Origin: Spongiibacteraceae bacterium UBA5047
GTDB lineage: Bacteria; Pseudomonadota; Gammaproteobacteria; Pseudomonadales; Spongiibacteraceae
Direction of reading: 5' to 3'
Length of the DNA: 64,000 nt
Assembly (NCBI GenBank): GCA_002415025.1
Contig: DIBR01000064.1
Span: 1 to 64,000, forward strand
Position numbers and translations under genes: made by a program. The stretch's first letter is position 1; the number at the start of each line of letters is the position of its first letter. The notes under the pieces are model-generated. The model searched no databases, was not told the DNA's origin, and saw nothing but the letters and a program-made list of their open reading frames with translations. Positions 7,838 through 15,878 of the stretch are shown piece after piece.

Positions 7838-8368
7838 ATGTCTAGAGTAGCGAAAGACCCGGTAAGCATCCCGAAAGGCGTCGAAGTCAAACTCGACGGT
7901 AGCGAGATTGCAGTTAAGGGCTCCATTGGTTCACTGTCCCTGACAATTCATGAGTCGGTTGAGGTGAAGCAGGAAGATCAAACAATCGTTTTTGCGCCGC
8001 GTAGCGATGCAAAAAACTGGGCGATGGCAGGCACTACGCGTGCGCTGGTAAATAACATGGTTGTGGGTGTTAGCCAGGGCTTTGAGCGCAAATTGCAGCT
8101 CAATGGCGTTGGTTATCGAGCCAAAGCATCAGGTAAGACTGTGAATTTGACGTTGGGTTTTTCACACCCGATCGATTATCAGCTACCTGAGGGCGTCACG
8201 GCTGACACACCTACCCAGACTGAAATCGTATTGAAAGCGGCTGATAAGCAATTGTTGGGTCAAGTGGCTTCTGAGATTCGCGCCTTCCGTCCGCCTGAGC
8301 CTTACAAAGGCAAGGGTGTGCGCTACGCGGATGAACATGTCCGTCGCAAAGAAGCGAAGAAGAAGTAA
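7838..8368 (+). CDS. rplF: 50S ribosomal protein L6
   Basis: L6 (176 aa; 177 in E. coli) lies near the factor-binding site. The N-terminus MSRVAKDPVSIPKGVEVKL, the LNGVGYRAKASGKTVNLTLGFSH linker region and the C-terminal RPPEPYKGKGVRYADE are family landmarks. Confidence 0.98.
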   Translation: MSRVAKDPVSIPKGVEVKLDGSEIAVKGSIGSLSLTIHESVEVKQEDQTIVFAPRSDAKNWAMAGTTRALVNNMVVGVSQGFERKLQLNGVGYRAKASGKTVNLTLGFSHPIDYQLPEGVTADTPTQTEIVLKAADKQLLGQVASEIRAFRPPEPYKGKGVRYADEHVRRKEAKKK

Positions 8369-8379
8369 GGGCTGAGATT

Positions 8380-8730
8380 ATGAGCGAAAAGAGAGATTCA
8401 AGATTACGTCGAGCCCGTCGTTCTCGCGTCAAAATGCGTGAGTTGTGTGTTACTCGATTAACAATACATCGTACTCCTCGCCACATGTACGCCCAGGTGA
8501 TTTCTGCCGAAGGTGACAAAGTGTTGGCCAGTGCGTCAACCCTGGACAAGGATCTGCGTAGCGGCGCTACTGGCAATGCAGAAGCGGCGGCGTCTGTGGG
8601 TAAACTGATTGCAGAGCGCGCCAAGGCAGCGGGCGTTACACAAGTCGCGTTCGACCGTAGCGGTTTCCGCTATCACGGTCGCGTTAAAGCGCTGGCAGAT
8701 GCTGCACGTGAAGGCGGCTTGGAATTCTAA
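8380..8730 (+). CDS. rplR: 50S ribosomal protein L18
   Basis: L18 (116 aa; 117 in E. coli) binds 5S rRNA with L5. The basic N-terminus (RRARRSRVKMRE), TRLTIHRTPRHMYAQVI and the C-terminal FDRSGFRYHGRVKALADAAREGGLEF identify it. Confidence 0.98.
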   Translation: MSEKRDSRLRRARRSRVKMRELCVTRLTIHRTPRHMYAQVISAEGDKVLASASTLDKDLRSGATGNAEAAASVGKLIAERAKAAGVTQVAFDRSGFRYHGRVKALADAAREGGLEF

Positions 8731-8740
8731 GAGGCAAGCA

Positions 8741-9250
8741 ATGGCATACGATCAAAAAGACAAAGCGAACACTGAAGGCCTGCAGGAAAAACTCGTTCAG
8801 GTTAACCGTGTGGCAAAAGTTGTAAAAGGTGGCCGCATTTTCGGTTTCACTGCTTTGACGGTTGTCGGTGACGGCAACGGTAAAGTCGGCTTCGGCCGTG
8901 GCAAGGCGCGTGAAGTTCCGATAGCCATTCAAAAGGCCATGGAAGCGGCACGCCGCAATATGATTCAGGTCGATTTGAACGGTCACACCATTCAGTACGC
9001 GGTTAAAGCGCGTCACGGTGCTTCCAAGGTTTACATGCAGCCTGCATCCGAAGGTACCGGTGTTATTGCTGGTGGCGCGATGCGTGCGGTGCTGGAGATT
9101 GCCGGCGTTCATGACGTACTGGCGAAGTGCTACGGTTCAACCAATCCGGTGAACGTGGTTCGGGCTACTATCAATGGCCTGAAAGCGGTTTCATCCCCGG
9201 ACGAAGTTGCTGCCAAGCGCGGTAAAACAGTTGAAGAGATCACAAGCTAA
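8741..9250 (+). CDS. rpsE: 30S ribosomal protein S5
   Basis: S5 (169 aa; 167 in E. coli) takes part in decoding fidelity and mRNA unwinding. The start is ATG at 8741 (MAYDQKDKANTEGLQEKL), 10 bp after rplR with GAGG upstream. The dsRNA-binding-like domain begins VNRVAKVVKGGRIFGFTAL, and the GAMRAVLEIAGVHDVLAK and GSTNPVNVVRATINGL segments follow. The frame is open further upstream by chance. Confidence 0.97.
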   Translation: MAYDQKDKANTEGLQEKLVQVNRVAKVVKGGRIFGFTALTVVGDGNGKVGFGRGKAREVPIAIQKAMEAARRNMIQVDLNGHTIQYAVKARHGASKVYMQPASEGTGVIAGGAMRAVLEIAGVHDVLAKCYGSTNPVNVVRATINGLKAVSSPDEVAAKRGKTVEEITS

Positions 9251-9270
9251 ACAAGCTGGAATTTAGAGCC

Positions 9271-9450
9271 ATGGCGAATACGATTAAAGTTACCCAAGTT
9301 CGGTCTACAGCGGGCCGTCTGCAAGCTCATAAAGCCTGCGTAGCAGGATTGGGTCTGCGCCGAATTGGTCATACCGTCGAGGTTGAAGACACTCCCTCGG
9401 TTCGCGGCATGATCAACAAAGTTCACTACATGGTTCGCGTTGAGGATTAA
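9271..9450 (+). CDS. rpmD: 50S ribosomal protein L30
   Basis: This 59-codon gene encodes L30, with the same length as in E. coli. The translation begins MANTIKVTQVRSTAGR and contains GLRRIGHTVEVEDTPSVRGM followed by INKVHYMVRVED, all typical. It sits in the canonical place between rpsE and rplO, with 3 bp to rplO. It is easily missed because of its size. Confidence 0.96.
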   Translation: MANTIKVTQVRSTAGRLQAHKACVAGLGLRRIGHTVEVEDTPSVRGMINKVHYMVRVED

Positions 9451-9453
9451 GCT

Positions 9454-9900
9454 ATGAGTTCAGATCTTCGTTTGAATACATTGAGCCCCGCGCCTGGCCA
9501 TAAGAAAGACGCCAAGCGCGTCGGTCGTGGTATCGGTAGCGGCCTGGGCAAGACTGCGGGTCGCGGCCACAAAGGTTTGACTTCGCGTTCAGGCGGTTCA
9601 GTGCGCCCGGGTTTCGAAGGCGGCCAGATGCCTTTGCAAAAGCGTTTGCCAAAGTACGGCTTCACTTCTCGCCTGGCGCGCGTTACCGCTCAGGTGCGTA
9701 CTGCGGAGTTGGCCAAGGTTGCTGAAGATGTAATCGATCTGGATGCCCTGAAGAGAGCAGACATCATCGGTACTAACATCGAGCGCGCCAAAGTCTTTTT
9801 GTCCGGCGATCTGGGCAAGGCAGTAACCATCAAGGGACTGGCTGTCACTAAAGGTGCTCGTGAGTTGATCGAGAAAGCCGGCGGCAAAATCGAGGAATAG
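9454..9900 (+). CDS. rplO: 50S ribosomal protein L15
   Basis: L15 (148 aa; 144 in E. coli) is a late-assembly 50S protein. The glycine/arginine-rich N-terminal extension (RVGRGIGSGLGKTAGRGHKG) threads into rRNA, and GFEGGQMPLQKRLPKYGF is the family signature. Confidence 0.98.
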   Translation: MSSDLRLNTLSPAPGHKKDAKRVGRGIGSGLGKTAGRGHKGLTSRSGGSVRPGFEGGQMPLQKRLPKYGFTSRLARVTAQVRTAELAKVAEDVIDLDALKRADIIGTNIERAKVFLSGDLGKAVTIKGLAVTKGARELIEKAGGKIEE

Positions 9901-9908
9901 AGGTTTAA

Positions 9909-11237
9909 ATGGCTAAGCCAGAACCGGGTTCCATGAACAAGGCGGGATTAGGCGAGCTGTTTGCTCGCCTTCGTTTTGTACTGCTAGCGATAATTGTTTA
10001 TCGCATCGGTACACATATTCCTGTGCCGGGTATAAACCCGGACCAGTTAGCGGCCTTGTTCAACCAGAATCAGGGCACGATTCTGGGTTTGTTTAATATG
10101 TTTTCCGGTGGTGCACTGGAACGCATGAGTATTCTTGCTCTTGGCATCATGCCCTACATCTCTGCGTCAATTATCATGCAGTTGATGTCAGCGGTTAGCC
10201 CGCAGCTGGAAGCTCTGAAGAAAGAAGGTGAAGCGGGTCGCCGTCGTATTACCCAGTACACGCGCTACCTGACGGTTGCATTGGCGACCTTGCAGGCTAC
10301 CGGCATGGCCGTTGGCATGGGTAACCAGGGTTTGGCCTTTGAGCCTAACTTCGCGTTTTACTTTGTCGCTGTTGTGTCTCTTGTTACCGGCGCCGTTTTT
10401 ATGATGTGGCTCGGCGAACAGGTTACCGAGCGGGGTATTGGTAATGGTATTTCCCTGCTGATATTCGCAGGCATTGTTGCAGGGTTGCCTGCGGCAGTCG
10501 TGCAGTCGCTGGAGCAGGCGCGTCAGGGCGAGATTAACATTCTGGTTCTGCTGGGCATCCTCACGCTGGCAATCGCTGTTATCTACCTGGTGGTATTTAT
10601 CGAGCGCGGGCAGCGTCGCATTACCGTGAACTATGCCAAGCAGCAGCGTGGCCGCAAAATGTATCAGGCGCAGAGCAGCCACCTGCCCCTGAAAGTGAAT
10701 ATGGCAGGCGTTATTCCGGCCATATTCGCGAGCTCGATTCTGCTGTTCCCTGCGTCCATTGCCCAGTGGTTTGGTCAGGGCGGTAACGAGAATATGGAAT
10801 GGCTGCAGGAAGTGGCGCTTGCGATTGGCCCCGGCCAGCCGCTGAATATCCTGCTTTTTACGGCCTTGATAGTATTTTTCTGCTTCTTCTACACGGCGTT
10901 GATGTTTAACCCGACTGAAGTGGCAGACAACCTGAAGCGCTCCGGTGCATTTTTGCCCGGCATCCGCCCCGGTGTGCAAACAGCCAGTTACATCGATGGG
11001 GTGCTGACTCGCTTGACGATGTTTGGTTCGCTCTACATTGCTTTGGTGTGTTTGCTGCCTCAGTTTCTGGTTGTTATGTGGAACGTGCCGTTTTACCTGG
11101 GTGGTACCTCGCTGCTGATTGTAGTGGTTGTGGTAATGGATTTTATGGCGCAGGTGCAGTCCCATCTCATGTCTCATCAGTATGAGTCTGTGATGAAAAA
11201 GGCAAACCTGAAAAATTACGGTGGTGGCCTGCGTTAA
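9909..11237 (+). CDS. secY: Protein translocase subunit SecY
   Basis: SecY (442 aa; 443 in E. coli) is the ten-helix channel of the Sec translocon in the inner membrane, working with SecE, SecG and SecA. Landmarks are the N-terminal LFARLRFVLLAIIVYRIGTHIPVPG, the plug-region GGALERMSILALGIMPYISASI, the cytoplasmic KEGEAGRRRITQYTRYLTV loop, and FNPTEVADNLKRSGAFLPGI between late helices. It is the usual penultimate gene of the spc operon. Confidence 0.98.
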   Translation: MAKPEPGSMNKAGLGELFARLRFVLLAIIVYRIGTHIPVPGINPDQLAALFNQNQGTILGLFNMFSGGALERMSILALGIMPYISASIIMQLMSAVSPQLEALKKEGEAGRRRITQYTRYLTVALATLQATGMAVGMGNQGLAFEPNFAFYFVAVVSLVTGAVFMMWLGEQVTERGIGNGISLLIFAGIVAGLPAAVVQSLEQARQGEINILVLLGILTLAIAVIYLVVFIERGQRRITVNYAKQQRGRKMYQAQSSHLPLKVNMAGVIPAIFASSILLFPASIAQWFGQGGNENMEWLQEVALAIGPGQPLNILLFTALIVFFCFFYTALMFNPTEVADNLKRSGAFLPGIRPGVQTASYIDGVLTRLTMFGSLYIALVCLLPQFLVVMWNVPFYLGGTSLLIVVVVVMDFMAQVQSHLMSHQYESVMKKANLKNYGGGLR

Positions 11238-11304
11238 GGCAGGGAATCAGCGGTATTGAAGGCGATGGCCCCAAGGGTCAAAGCAGTCTCTAGGAGAGTA
11301 CGAA

Positions 11305-11421
11305 ATGAAAGTGCGTGCATCGGTTAAGAAAGTCTGCCGCAACTGCAAAATGGTGCGTCGCAAGGGTGTGGTCCGGGTTATCTGCAGTGCAGAGCCTCGC
11401 CACAAGCAGCGTCAAGGCTGA
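11305..11421 (+). CDS. rpmJ: 50S ribosomal protein L36 (zinc form)
   Basis: The 38-codon gene encodes L36 (same length as E. coli). The translation begins MKVRASVKKVCRNCKMVRR and ends AEPRHKQRQG. It has the C-x2-C...C...H zinc ribbon, so this is the zinc-binding paralogue. GGAGAG precedes the ATG by about 8 nt. It closes the spc operon. Confidence 0.96.
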   Translation: MKVRASVKKVCRNCKMVRRKGVVRVICSAEPRHKQRQG

Positions 11422-11426
11422 TTTGC

Positions 11427-11455
11427 TTGATTTGTCAGGGTCTTGAGTATAGACT
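11427..11455 (+). promoter_or_regulatory. Probable promoter of the alpha operon
   Basis: TTGATT (11427-11432) and TAGACT (11450-11455) are 17 bp apart, just after rpmJ. An alpha-operon promoter at this place would give rpsM-rplQ a transcript start near 11462. Confidence 0.5.
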
Positions 11456-11476
11456 ATCGCGCCTTTCGCGTGCGGT

Positions 11477-11518
11477 AGCCTTGTGGTTTAAGGCTTCGTC
11501 CCGGGTATAAGTGCCCGG
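11477..11518 (+). promoter_or_regulatory. Stem-loops in the rpsM leader
   Basis: Two small hairpins precede rpsM: AGCCTT/AAGGCT (11477-11482 with 11490-11495) and CCGGG/CCCGG (11501-11505 with 11514-11518). In E. coli the alpha-operon leader folds into a pseudoknot bound by S4. Whether these hairpins do the same is inference. Confidence 0.35.
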
Positions 11519-11541
11519 AGTTACTGTTTGGAGTGTTATAA

Positions 11542-11898
11542 ATGGCTCGTATTGCTGGTGTCAACATACCAGATAACAAACATGCCGTGATTTCGTTGAC
11601 TTATATTTACGGAATTGGTCTTACCACGGCTAAAAGTTTGTGCACAGCGACTGGCGTTGCTCAAGATGCCAAGATCGGTGATCTGTCTGAAGAACAACTC
11701 GACCTGCTGCGTGGCGAAATCGGCAAGCTGCAGGTAGAAGGTGACCTTCGCCGCGAAGTGTCCATGAATATCAAGCGCTTGCTTGACCTGGGTTGCTACC
11801 GTGGCCTGCGTCATCGTAAGAGCCTGCCGGTTCGCGGTCAGCGCACCAAAACCAATGCTCGTACCCGTAAGGGGCCGCGTAAACCGATACGCAAGTAA
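11542..11898 (+). CDS. rpsM: 30S ribosomal protein S13
   Basis: S13 (118 aa, same as E. coli) is a head protein contacting the 50S and P-site tRNA. The N-terminus MARIAGVNIPDNKHAVISL, the internal DLGCYRGLRHRKSLPVRGQR and the basic tail TRKGPRKPIRK are typical. TTTGGAG lies 6 nt before the ATG. Confidence 0.98.
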   Translation: MARIAGVNIPDNKHAVISLTYIYGIGLTTAKSLCTATGVAQDAKIGDLSEEQLDLLRGEIGKLQVEGDLRREVSMNIKRLLDLGCYRGLRHRKSLPVRGQRTKTNARTRKGPRKPIRK

Positions 11899-11999
11899 CG
11901 TTTATTCGTACTGTGATTCGCGGTTTCCGCTTTAGTGTAGCTACACCCCGCCAGAAAACGGCAACTGTGTAGTGCTGATATTAGAGATAGGACGTAAAA

Positions 12000-12383
12000 A
12001 TGGCTAAGCCAAGCACAAAGAAAAAGGTCAAAAAGACCGTTGTAGACGGTGTGGCGCATATCCACGCTTCTTTCAACAACACCATTATCACCATCACAGA
12101 CCGCCAGGGTAACACTCTGAGCTGGGCGACCTCCGGGGGCTCCGGCTTCCGCGGTTCGCGCAAGAGCACGCCCTTTGCTGCACAGGTTGCAGCGGAGCGT
12201 GCCGGGGAAGCTGCCAAGGACTACGGCCTTAAAAACCTGGACGTAGAAGTAAAAGGTCCTGGCCCGGGTCGTGAATCAGCTGTACGTGCGCTGAGCAACT
12301 GCGGTTACAAAATCACCAATATCACGGACGTGACGCCCATCCCGCACAACGGATGTCGTCCGCCCAAAAAACGTCGCGTGTAA
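12000..12383 (+). CDS. rpsK: 30S ribosomal protein S11
   Basis: S11 (127 aa; 129 in E. coli) lies on the platform near the Shine-Dalgarno duplex. The basic N-terminus (KPSTKKKVKKTVVDG), AHIHASFNNTIITITDRQGN and the C-terminal DVTPIPHNGCRPPKKRRV are near-invariant. A 101-bp gap separates it from rpsM. Confidence 0.98.
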   Translation: MAKPSTKKKVKKTVVDGVAHIHASFNNTIITITDRQGNTLSWATSGGSGFRGSRKSTPFAAQVAAERAGEAAKDYGLKNLDVEVKGPGPGRESAVRALSNCGYKITNITDVTPIPHNGCRPPKKRRV

Positions 12384-12409
12384 TTAACAGATAAACAGGA
12401 ATACTCGGA

Positions 12410-13030
12410 ATGGCTAGATATTTAGGCCCAAGCTGCAAACTCTCCCGACGGGAAGGCACAGATCTGTTTCTCAAGAGTGGCGTTCGTCCTCTGGATTCAA
12501 AGTGCAAGGCAGAAGCTGTACCCGGCATGCATGGCGCTCGTCGTGGTCGCCTTTCAGATTACGGCGTACAGCTTCGCGAGAAGCAGAAAGTTCGTCGTAT
12601 GTACGGCGTTCTGGAAAAGCAGTTCCGCAACTACTACAAAGAGGCCGCGCGTCTGAAAGGCGCAACGGGTGAAAACCTGCTGCAACTTCTGGAAGCGCGC
12701 CTTGATAACGTTGTTTACCGCATCGGCTTCGGGTCTACCCGTGCAGAAGCCCGCCAGCTTGTGTCTCATAAGGCGGTTACGGTGAATGGCGCTACCGTCA
12801 ATATCGCATCCTACAAGGTAAAACCGGGCGATGTTATTTCGGTTCGCGAGAAATCCAAAACCCAACTGCGTATCAAGTCTGCCATGTCGCTGGCGGCGCA
12901 GCGCGGGGAGATATCATGGATCGACGTGAATGCGGACAAAATGGAAGGCGTATACAAGGCCAACCCAGATCGCACTGACCTGTCTTCAGAGATCAACGAG
13001 CATCTAATTGTTGAGCTTTACTCTAAGTAA
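12410..13030 (+). CDS. rpsD: 30S ribosomal protein S4
   Basis: S4 (206 aa, same as E. coli) nucleates 30S assembly and in E. coli represses the alpha operon. The N-terminus is MARYLGPSCKLSRREGTDL, and the S4 RNA-binding domain with RLDNVVYRIGFGSTRAEARQ and VSHKAVTVNGATVNI is clear. Position between rpsK and rpoA is canonical. Confidence 0.98.
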   Translation: MARYLGPSCKLSRREGTDLFLKSGVRPLDSKCKAEAVPGMHGARRGRLSDYGVQLREKQKVRRMYGVLEKQFRNYYKEAARLKGATGENLLQLLEARLDNVVYRIGFGSTRAEARQLVSHKAVTVNGATVNIASYKVKPGDVISVREKSKTQLRIKSAMSLAAQRGEISWIDVNADKMEGVYKANPDRTDLSSEINEHLIVELYSK

Positions 13031-13066
13031 GTTGTCAGCCCAGATAATCTCACTACAGGTGAAAGT

Positions 13067-14068
13067 ATGCAGAGTGCAGTGAACGAATTCTTAACACCCC
13101 GCGTGATTCAGGTTGAAGAACTTGGTGAAACCCGTGCGAAAGTGACTCTCGAGCCGCTGGAGCGTGGCTTTGGTCATACTCTGGGTAACGCACTGCGTCG
13201 TATCCTGCTGTCGTCCATGCCCGGTTGTGCCGTCACTGAAGTCGAAATTGACGGTGTACAGCATGAGTACAGCGCAATGGAAGGCGTTCAGGAAGATGTT
13301 ATCGAAGTGCTGCTGAACCTCAAAGGCGTTGCCGTTGTTATGAATGGCAAGGACCAGGCGGTTCTGAACCTGAGCAAGAAAGGCCCAGGCGTAGTTACCG
13401 CTGGCGATATTCAGGTTGATCACGATATTGAGATCAAAAACCCCGAGCATGTTATCGCTACGTTGAACGAAGCGGGTGAACTGAACATGCGTCTGACCGT
13501 GGGCCGTGGCCGTGGCTACGTACCGGCTGACGCACGTGAAGCGGGTGAAGAAGAGACTCGCAGCATTGGCCGTCTGAGCCTGGATGCGACATTCAGCCCG
13601 ATTAATCGCGTTGCCTATGTTGTTGAGAGTGCGCGTGTTGAGCAGCGTACTGACCTCGACAAGCTGGTGCTGGATCTCGAGACCAACGGTACTATCGACC
13701 CCGAAGAAGCCATTCGCCGCGCTGCGACTATTCTGCAGCAACAGCTGGCAGTTTTTGTTGACCTGGAAAGCGAGGGTGATTCCGAGCCCGCGCGTGAAGA
13801 GGATGAGGTTGATCCAATCCTGTTGCGTCCGGTTGACGATCTCGAGCTGACAGTTCGTTCTGCAAACTGTCTGAAAGCCGAAAATATTTACTACATTGGT
13901 GATCTGGTTCAGCGCACCGAAGTTGAGCTGCTGAAAACCCCGAACCTGGGTAAAAAGTCGCTCACCGAAATCAAGGACGTCCTGGCTTCCCGCGGTTTGT
14001 CGCTGGGCCTGCGCCTGGACAACTGGCCGCCAGCCAGCCTGAAGAATGATGACCGCGTTCTTGTTTGA
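13067..14068 (+). CDS. rpoA: RNA polymerase alpha subunit
   Basis: RpoA (333 aa; 329 in E. coli) dimerises to seed RNA polymerase assembly. The N-terminal domain (LEPLERGFGHTLGNALRRIL; residues about 1-235) carries the dimer and beta contacts. An acidic linker (SEGDSEPAREEDEVDP) leads to the C-terminal domain with VRSANCLKAENIYYIGDL and LLKTPNLGKKSLTEIKDVL, which binds UP elements and activators. Confidence 0.98.
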   Translation: MQSAVNEFLTPRVIQVEELGETRAKVTLEPLERGFGHTLGNALRRILLSSMPGCAVTEVEIDGVQHEYSAMEGVQEDVIEVLLNLKGVAVVMNGKDQAVLNLSKKGPGVVTAGDIQVDHDIEIKNPEHVIATLNEAGELNMRLTVGRGRGYVPADAREAGEEETRSIGRLSLDATFSPINRVAYVVESARVEQRTDLDKLVLDLETNGTIDPEEAIRRAATILQQQLAVFVDLESEGDSEPAREEDEVDPILLRPVDDLELTVRSANCLKAENIYYIGDLVQRTEVELLKTPNLGKKSLTEIKDVLASRGLSLGLRLDNWPPASLKNDDRVLV

Positions 14069-14123
14069 TGCGGTTATAGAGTTTATTGCTTGCTGAGATA
14101 GCACAACGTAAAGGAATTGGACC

Positions 14124-14516
14124 ATGCGTCATCGTCATAGTGGACGTCAATTAAACCGCAACGCTTCGCACCGCAAGGCGATGTTTCGGAATATGACGGC
14201 ATCTCTGGTAGAACACGAACTGATCAAGACAACCTTGCCCAAGGCGAAGGAATTGCGTCGCCACGCCGAGCCATTGATTACGCTGGCCAAGAGCGACAGC
14301 GTTGCCAATCGCCGGCTGGCCTTTGACCGCCTGCGTGACAAGGCTGCCGTTGGCAAGCTCTTCACAGAGCTTGGCCCCCGGTACCAGGAGCGCCCCGGTG
14401 GTTACATTCGCATCCTGAAGTGTGGCTTCCGCGATGGCGATAGTGCGCCGATGGCTTATGTAGAGCTGGTTGATCGTCCCGCTGCAGACGTTGAAGACGA
14501 CGCCGGCGAAGAATAA
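14124..14516 (+). CDS. rplQ: 50S ribosomal protein L17
   Basis: L17 (130 aa; 127 in E. coli) is near the tunnel exit. The N-terminus MRHRHSGRQLNRNASHRKAM and the GGYIRILKCGFRDGDSAPMA segment are diagnostic, with a short acidic C-terminal tail. It is the last gene of the superoperon and is followed by a strong terminator. Confidence 0.98.
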   Translation: MRHRHSGRQLNRNASHRKAMFRNMTASLVEHELIKTTLPKAKELRRHAEPLITLAKSDSVANRRLAFDRLRDKAAVGKLFTELGPRYQERPGGYIRILKCGFRDGDSAPMAYVELVDRPAADVEDDAGEE

Positions 14517-14532
14517 GGTTTAGCCCGCTCCG

Positions 14533-14561
14533 AAAAAAACCGGCCTTGCGCCGGTTTTTTT
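14533..14561 (+). terminator. Intrinsic terminator after rplQ
   Basis: ACCGGC (14539-14544) pairs with GCCGGT (14550-14555) around a 5-nt loop. Seven T follow and a run of A precedes, so the site can work on both strands. It ends the ribosomal superoperon. Confidence 0.9.
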
Positions 14562-14738
14562 ATGTCTGATCAAAATAGTCAATCATTTTGATTGATGTGT
14601 GCATGGCGGCCTTTGCGACTATTGGGTACTCTTGGTGGCCTGAGCGATTCCGGTATTTAGCAGTGATGCTGTAAACGGAGGGGTCGTGGTAGGGCGCAAC
14701 AATATTATTGATTGGAAAGAATCTGAGGGAGTGCGGCA

Positions 14739-15746
14739 ATGAAACTGGGTTTGCAACTGGGGTATTGGGGTGCGCTGGCGCCGGGCAATAGCCATGTCGA
14801 ATTGGCGCAAGAAGCTGAAAAGCTGGGTTACGACTCGGTGTGGACGGCGGAATCCTGGGGGAATGACGCCTTCACGCCGCTGGCCTGGATAGGCGCACAC
14901 ACCTCTAAAATCAGGCTGGGCACTTCGGTGGCGCAATTGTCCGCGCGCACACCCACGGCCTGCGCAATGTCGGCGCTCGCGCTGGACCATCTGTCCGGCG
15001 GCCGCATGATACTGGGTTTGGGTGTGTCGGGCCCTCAAGTCGTTGAAGGCTGGTACGGCCAACCCTTTAGCAAGCCGGTGTCGCGCACGCGCGAGTACGT
15101 CAATATTATTCGACAGGTAATGGCTCGCGAAGCGCCGGTAACTAACGACGGAGAGCATTATCCTTTACCCTACAAGGGCCCAAACAGCTGGGGCATGGGT
15201 AAGCCGCTCAAGCCCATTACCCACCCGCTGCGCAAGGATCTCCCTATTTTCCTGGGAGCCGAGGGCCCCAGGAATGTAGAGCAAACCGCAGAGATCGCCG
15301 ACGGCTGGTTGCCTCTCTACTATTCCCCCTATCGTCAAGAGGTCTACGCGGACCAGCTGAAAAATGCCAAGCCCGGTTTTGAGATCAGTGCCATGGCGAT
15401 GGTCAACATTAATGACGATCTGGAGCAGGCGCTGTATCCGGTCAAGGCCATGTTGGCCTTTTATATCGGCGGGATGGGCTCTAAAAAACGTAACTTCCAC
15501 AAAGAGTTAATGTCGCGCATGGGTTTCGAAGCCGAGGCAGACAAAATTCAGGAATTGTTTTTTGAAGGGAAGCAGGACGAGGCAATCAAGATCGTGCCCG
15601 ATCAGTTTGCCGATGAAATATCGCTTTCCGGCTCAAGAGATCGTGTCAAAGAGAGGCTGGAAGCTTGGAAAGATTCGCCCGTGACTTCATTGCTGGTAAT
15701 GGGCGACAACAGCCTATTGCGAGAAATGGCGGAGATGGTTCTTTAA
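14739..15746 (+). CDS. LLM-class (luciferase-like) flavin-dependent oxidoreductase
   Basis: The 335-aa protein has the bacterial-luciferase TIM-barrel fold used by FMN- or F420-dependent oxidoreductases. Visible landmarks are the N-terminal MKLGLQLGYWG, ELAQEAEKLGYDSVWTAESWG, IRLGTSVAQLSARTPTACAM, ALDHLSGGRMILGLGVSGPQ and the late PIFLGAEGPRNVEQTAEIADGW. Substrate cannot be read from sequence. GAGGGAG lies 10 nt before the ATG. It stands alone between two terminators. It resembles the F420-type LLM subfamily, but cofactor use here is undetermined. Confidence 0.88.
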   Translation: MKLGLQLGYWGALAPGNSHVELAQEAEKLGYDSVWTAESWGNDAFTPLAWIGAHTSKIRLGTSVAQLSARTPTACAMSALALDHLSGGRMILGLGVSGPQVVEGWYGQPFSKPVSRTREYVNIIRQVMAREAPVTNDGEHYPLPYKGPNSWGMGKPLKPITHPLRKDLPIFLGAEGPRNVEQTAEIADGWLPLYYSPYRQEVYADQLKNAKPGFEISAMAMVNINDDLEQALYPVKAMLAFYIGGMGSKKRNFHKELMSRMGFEAEADKIQELFFEGKQDEAIKIVPDQFADEISLSGSRDRVKERLEAWKDSPVTSLLVMGDNSLLREMAEMVL

Positions 15747-15753
15747 CCGGATA

Positions 15754-15792
15754 GCGGGCACCGGAACAATCAGGTGCCCGCACGGTTTTCGT
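15754..15792 (+). terminator. Intrinsic terminator after the LLM gene
   Basis: A perfect 9-bp stem GCGGGCACC/GGTGCCCGC (15754-15762 with 15773-15781, 10-nt loop) lies 8 bp after the stop codon. A short, imperfect T run (ACGGTTTTCGTT) follows. Confidence 0.7.
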
Positions 15793-15878
15793 TGAAAAAA
15801 CAGGCAGTCCATGGTAGTTATAGACCCATAACACAATAAAACTGAGAGCTGGGTCACAAAAAACCCCGGGATGTGCTG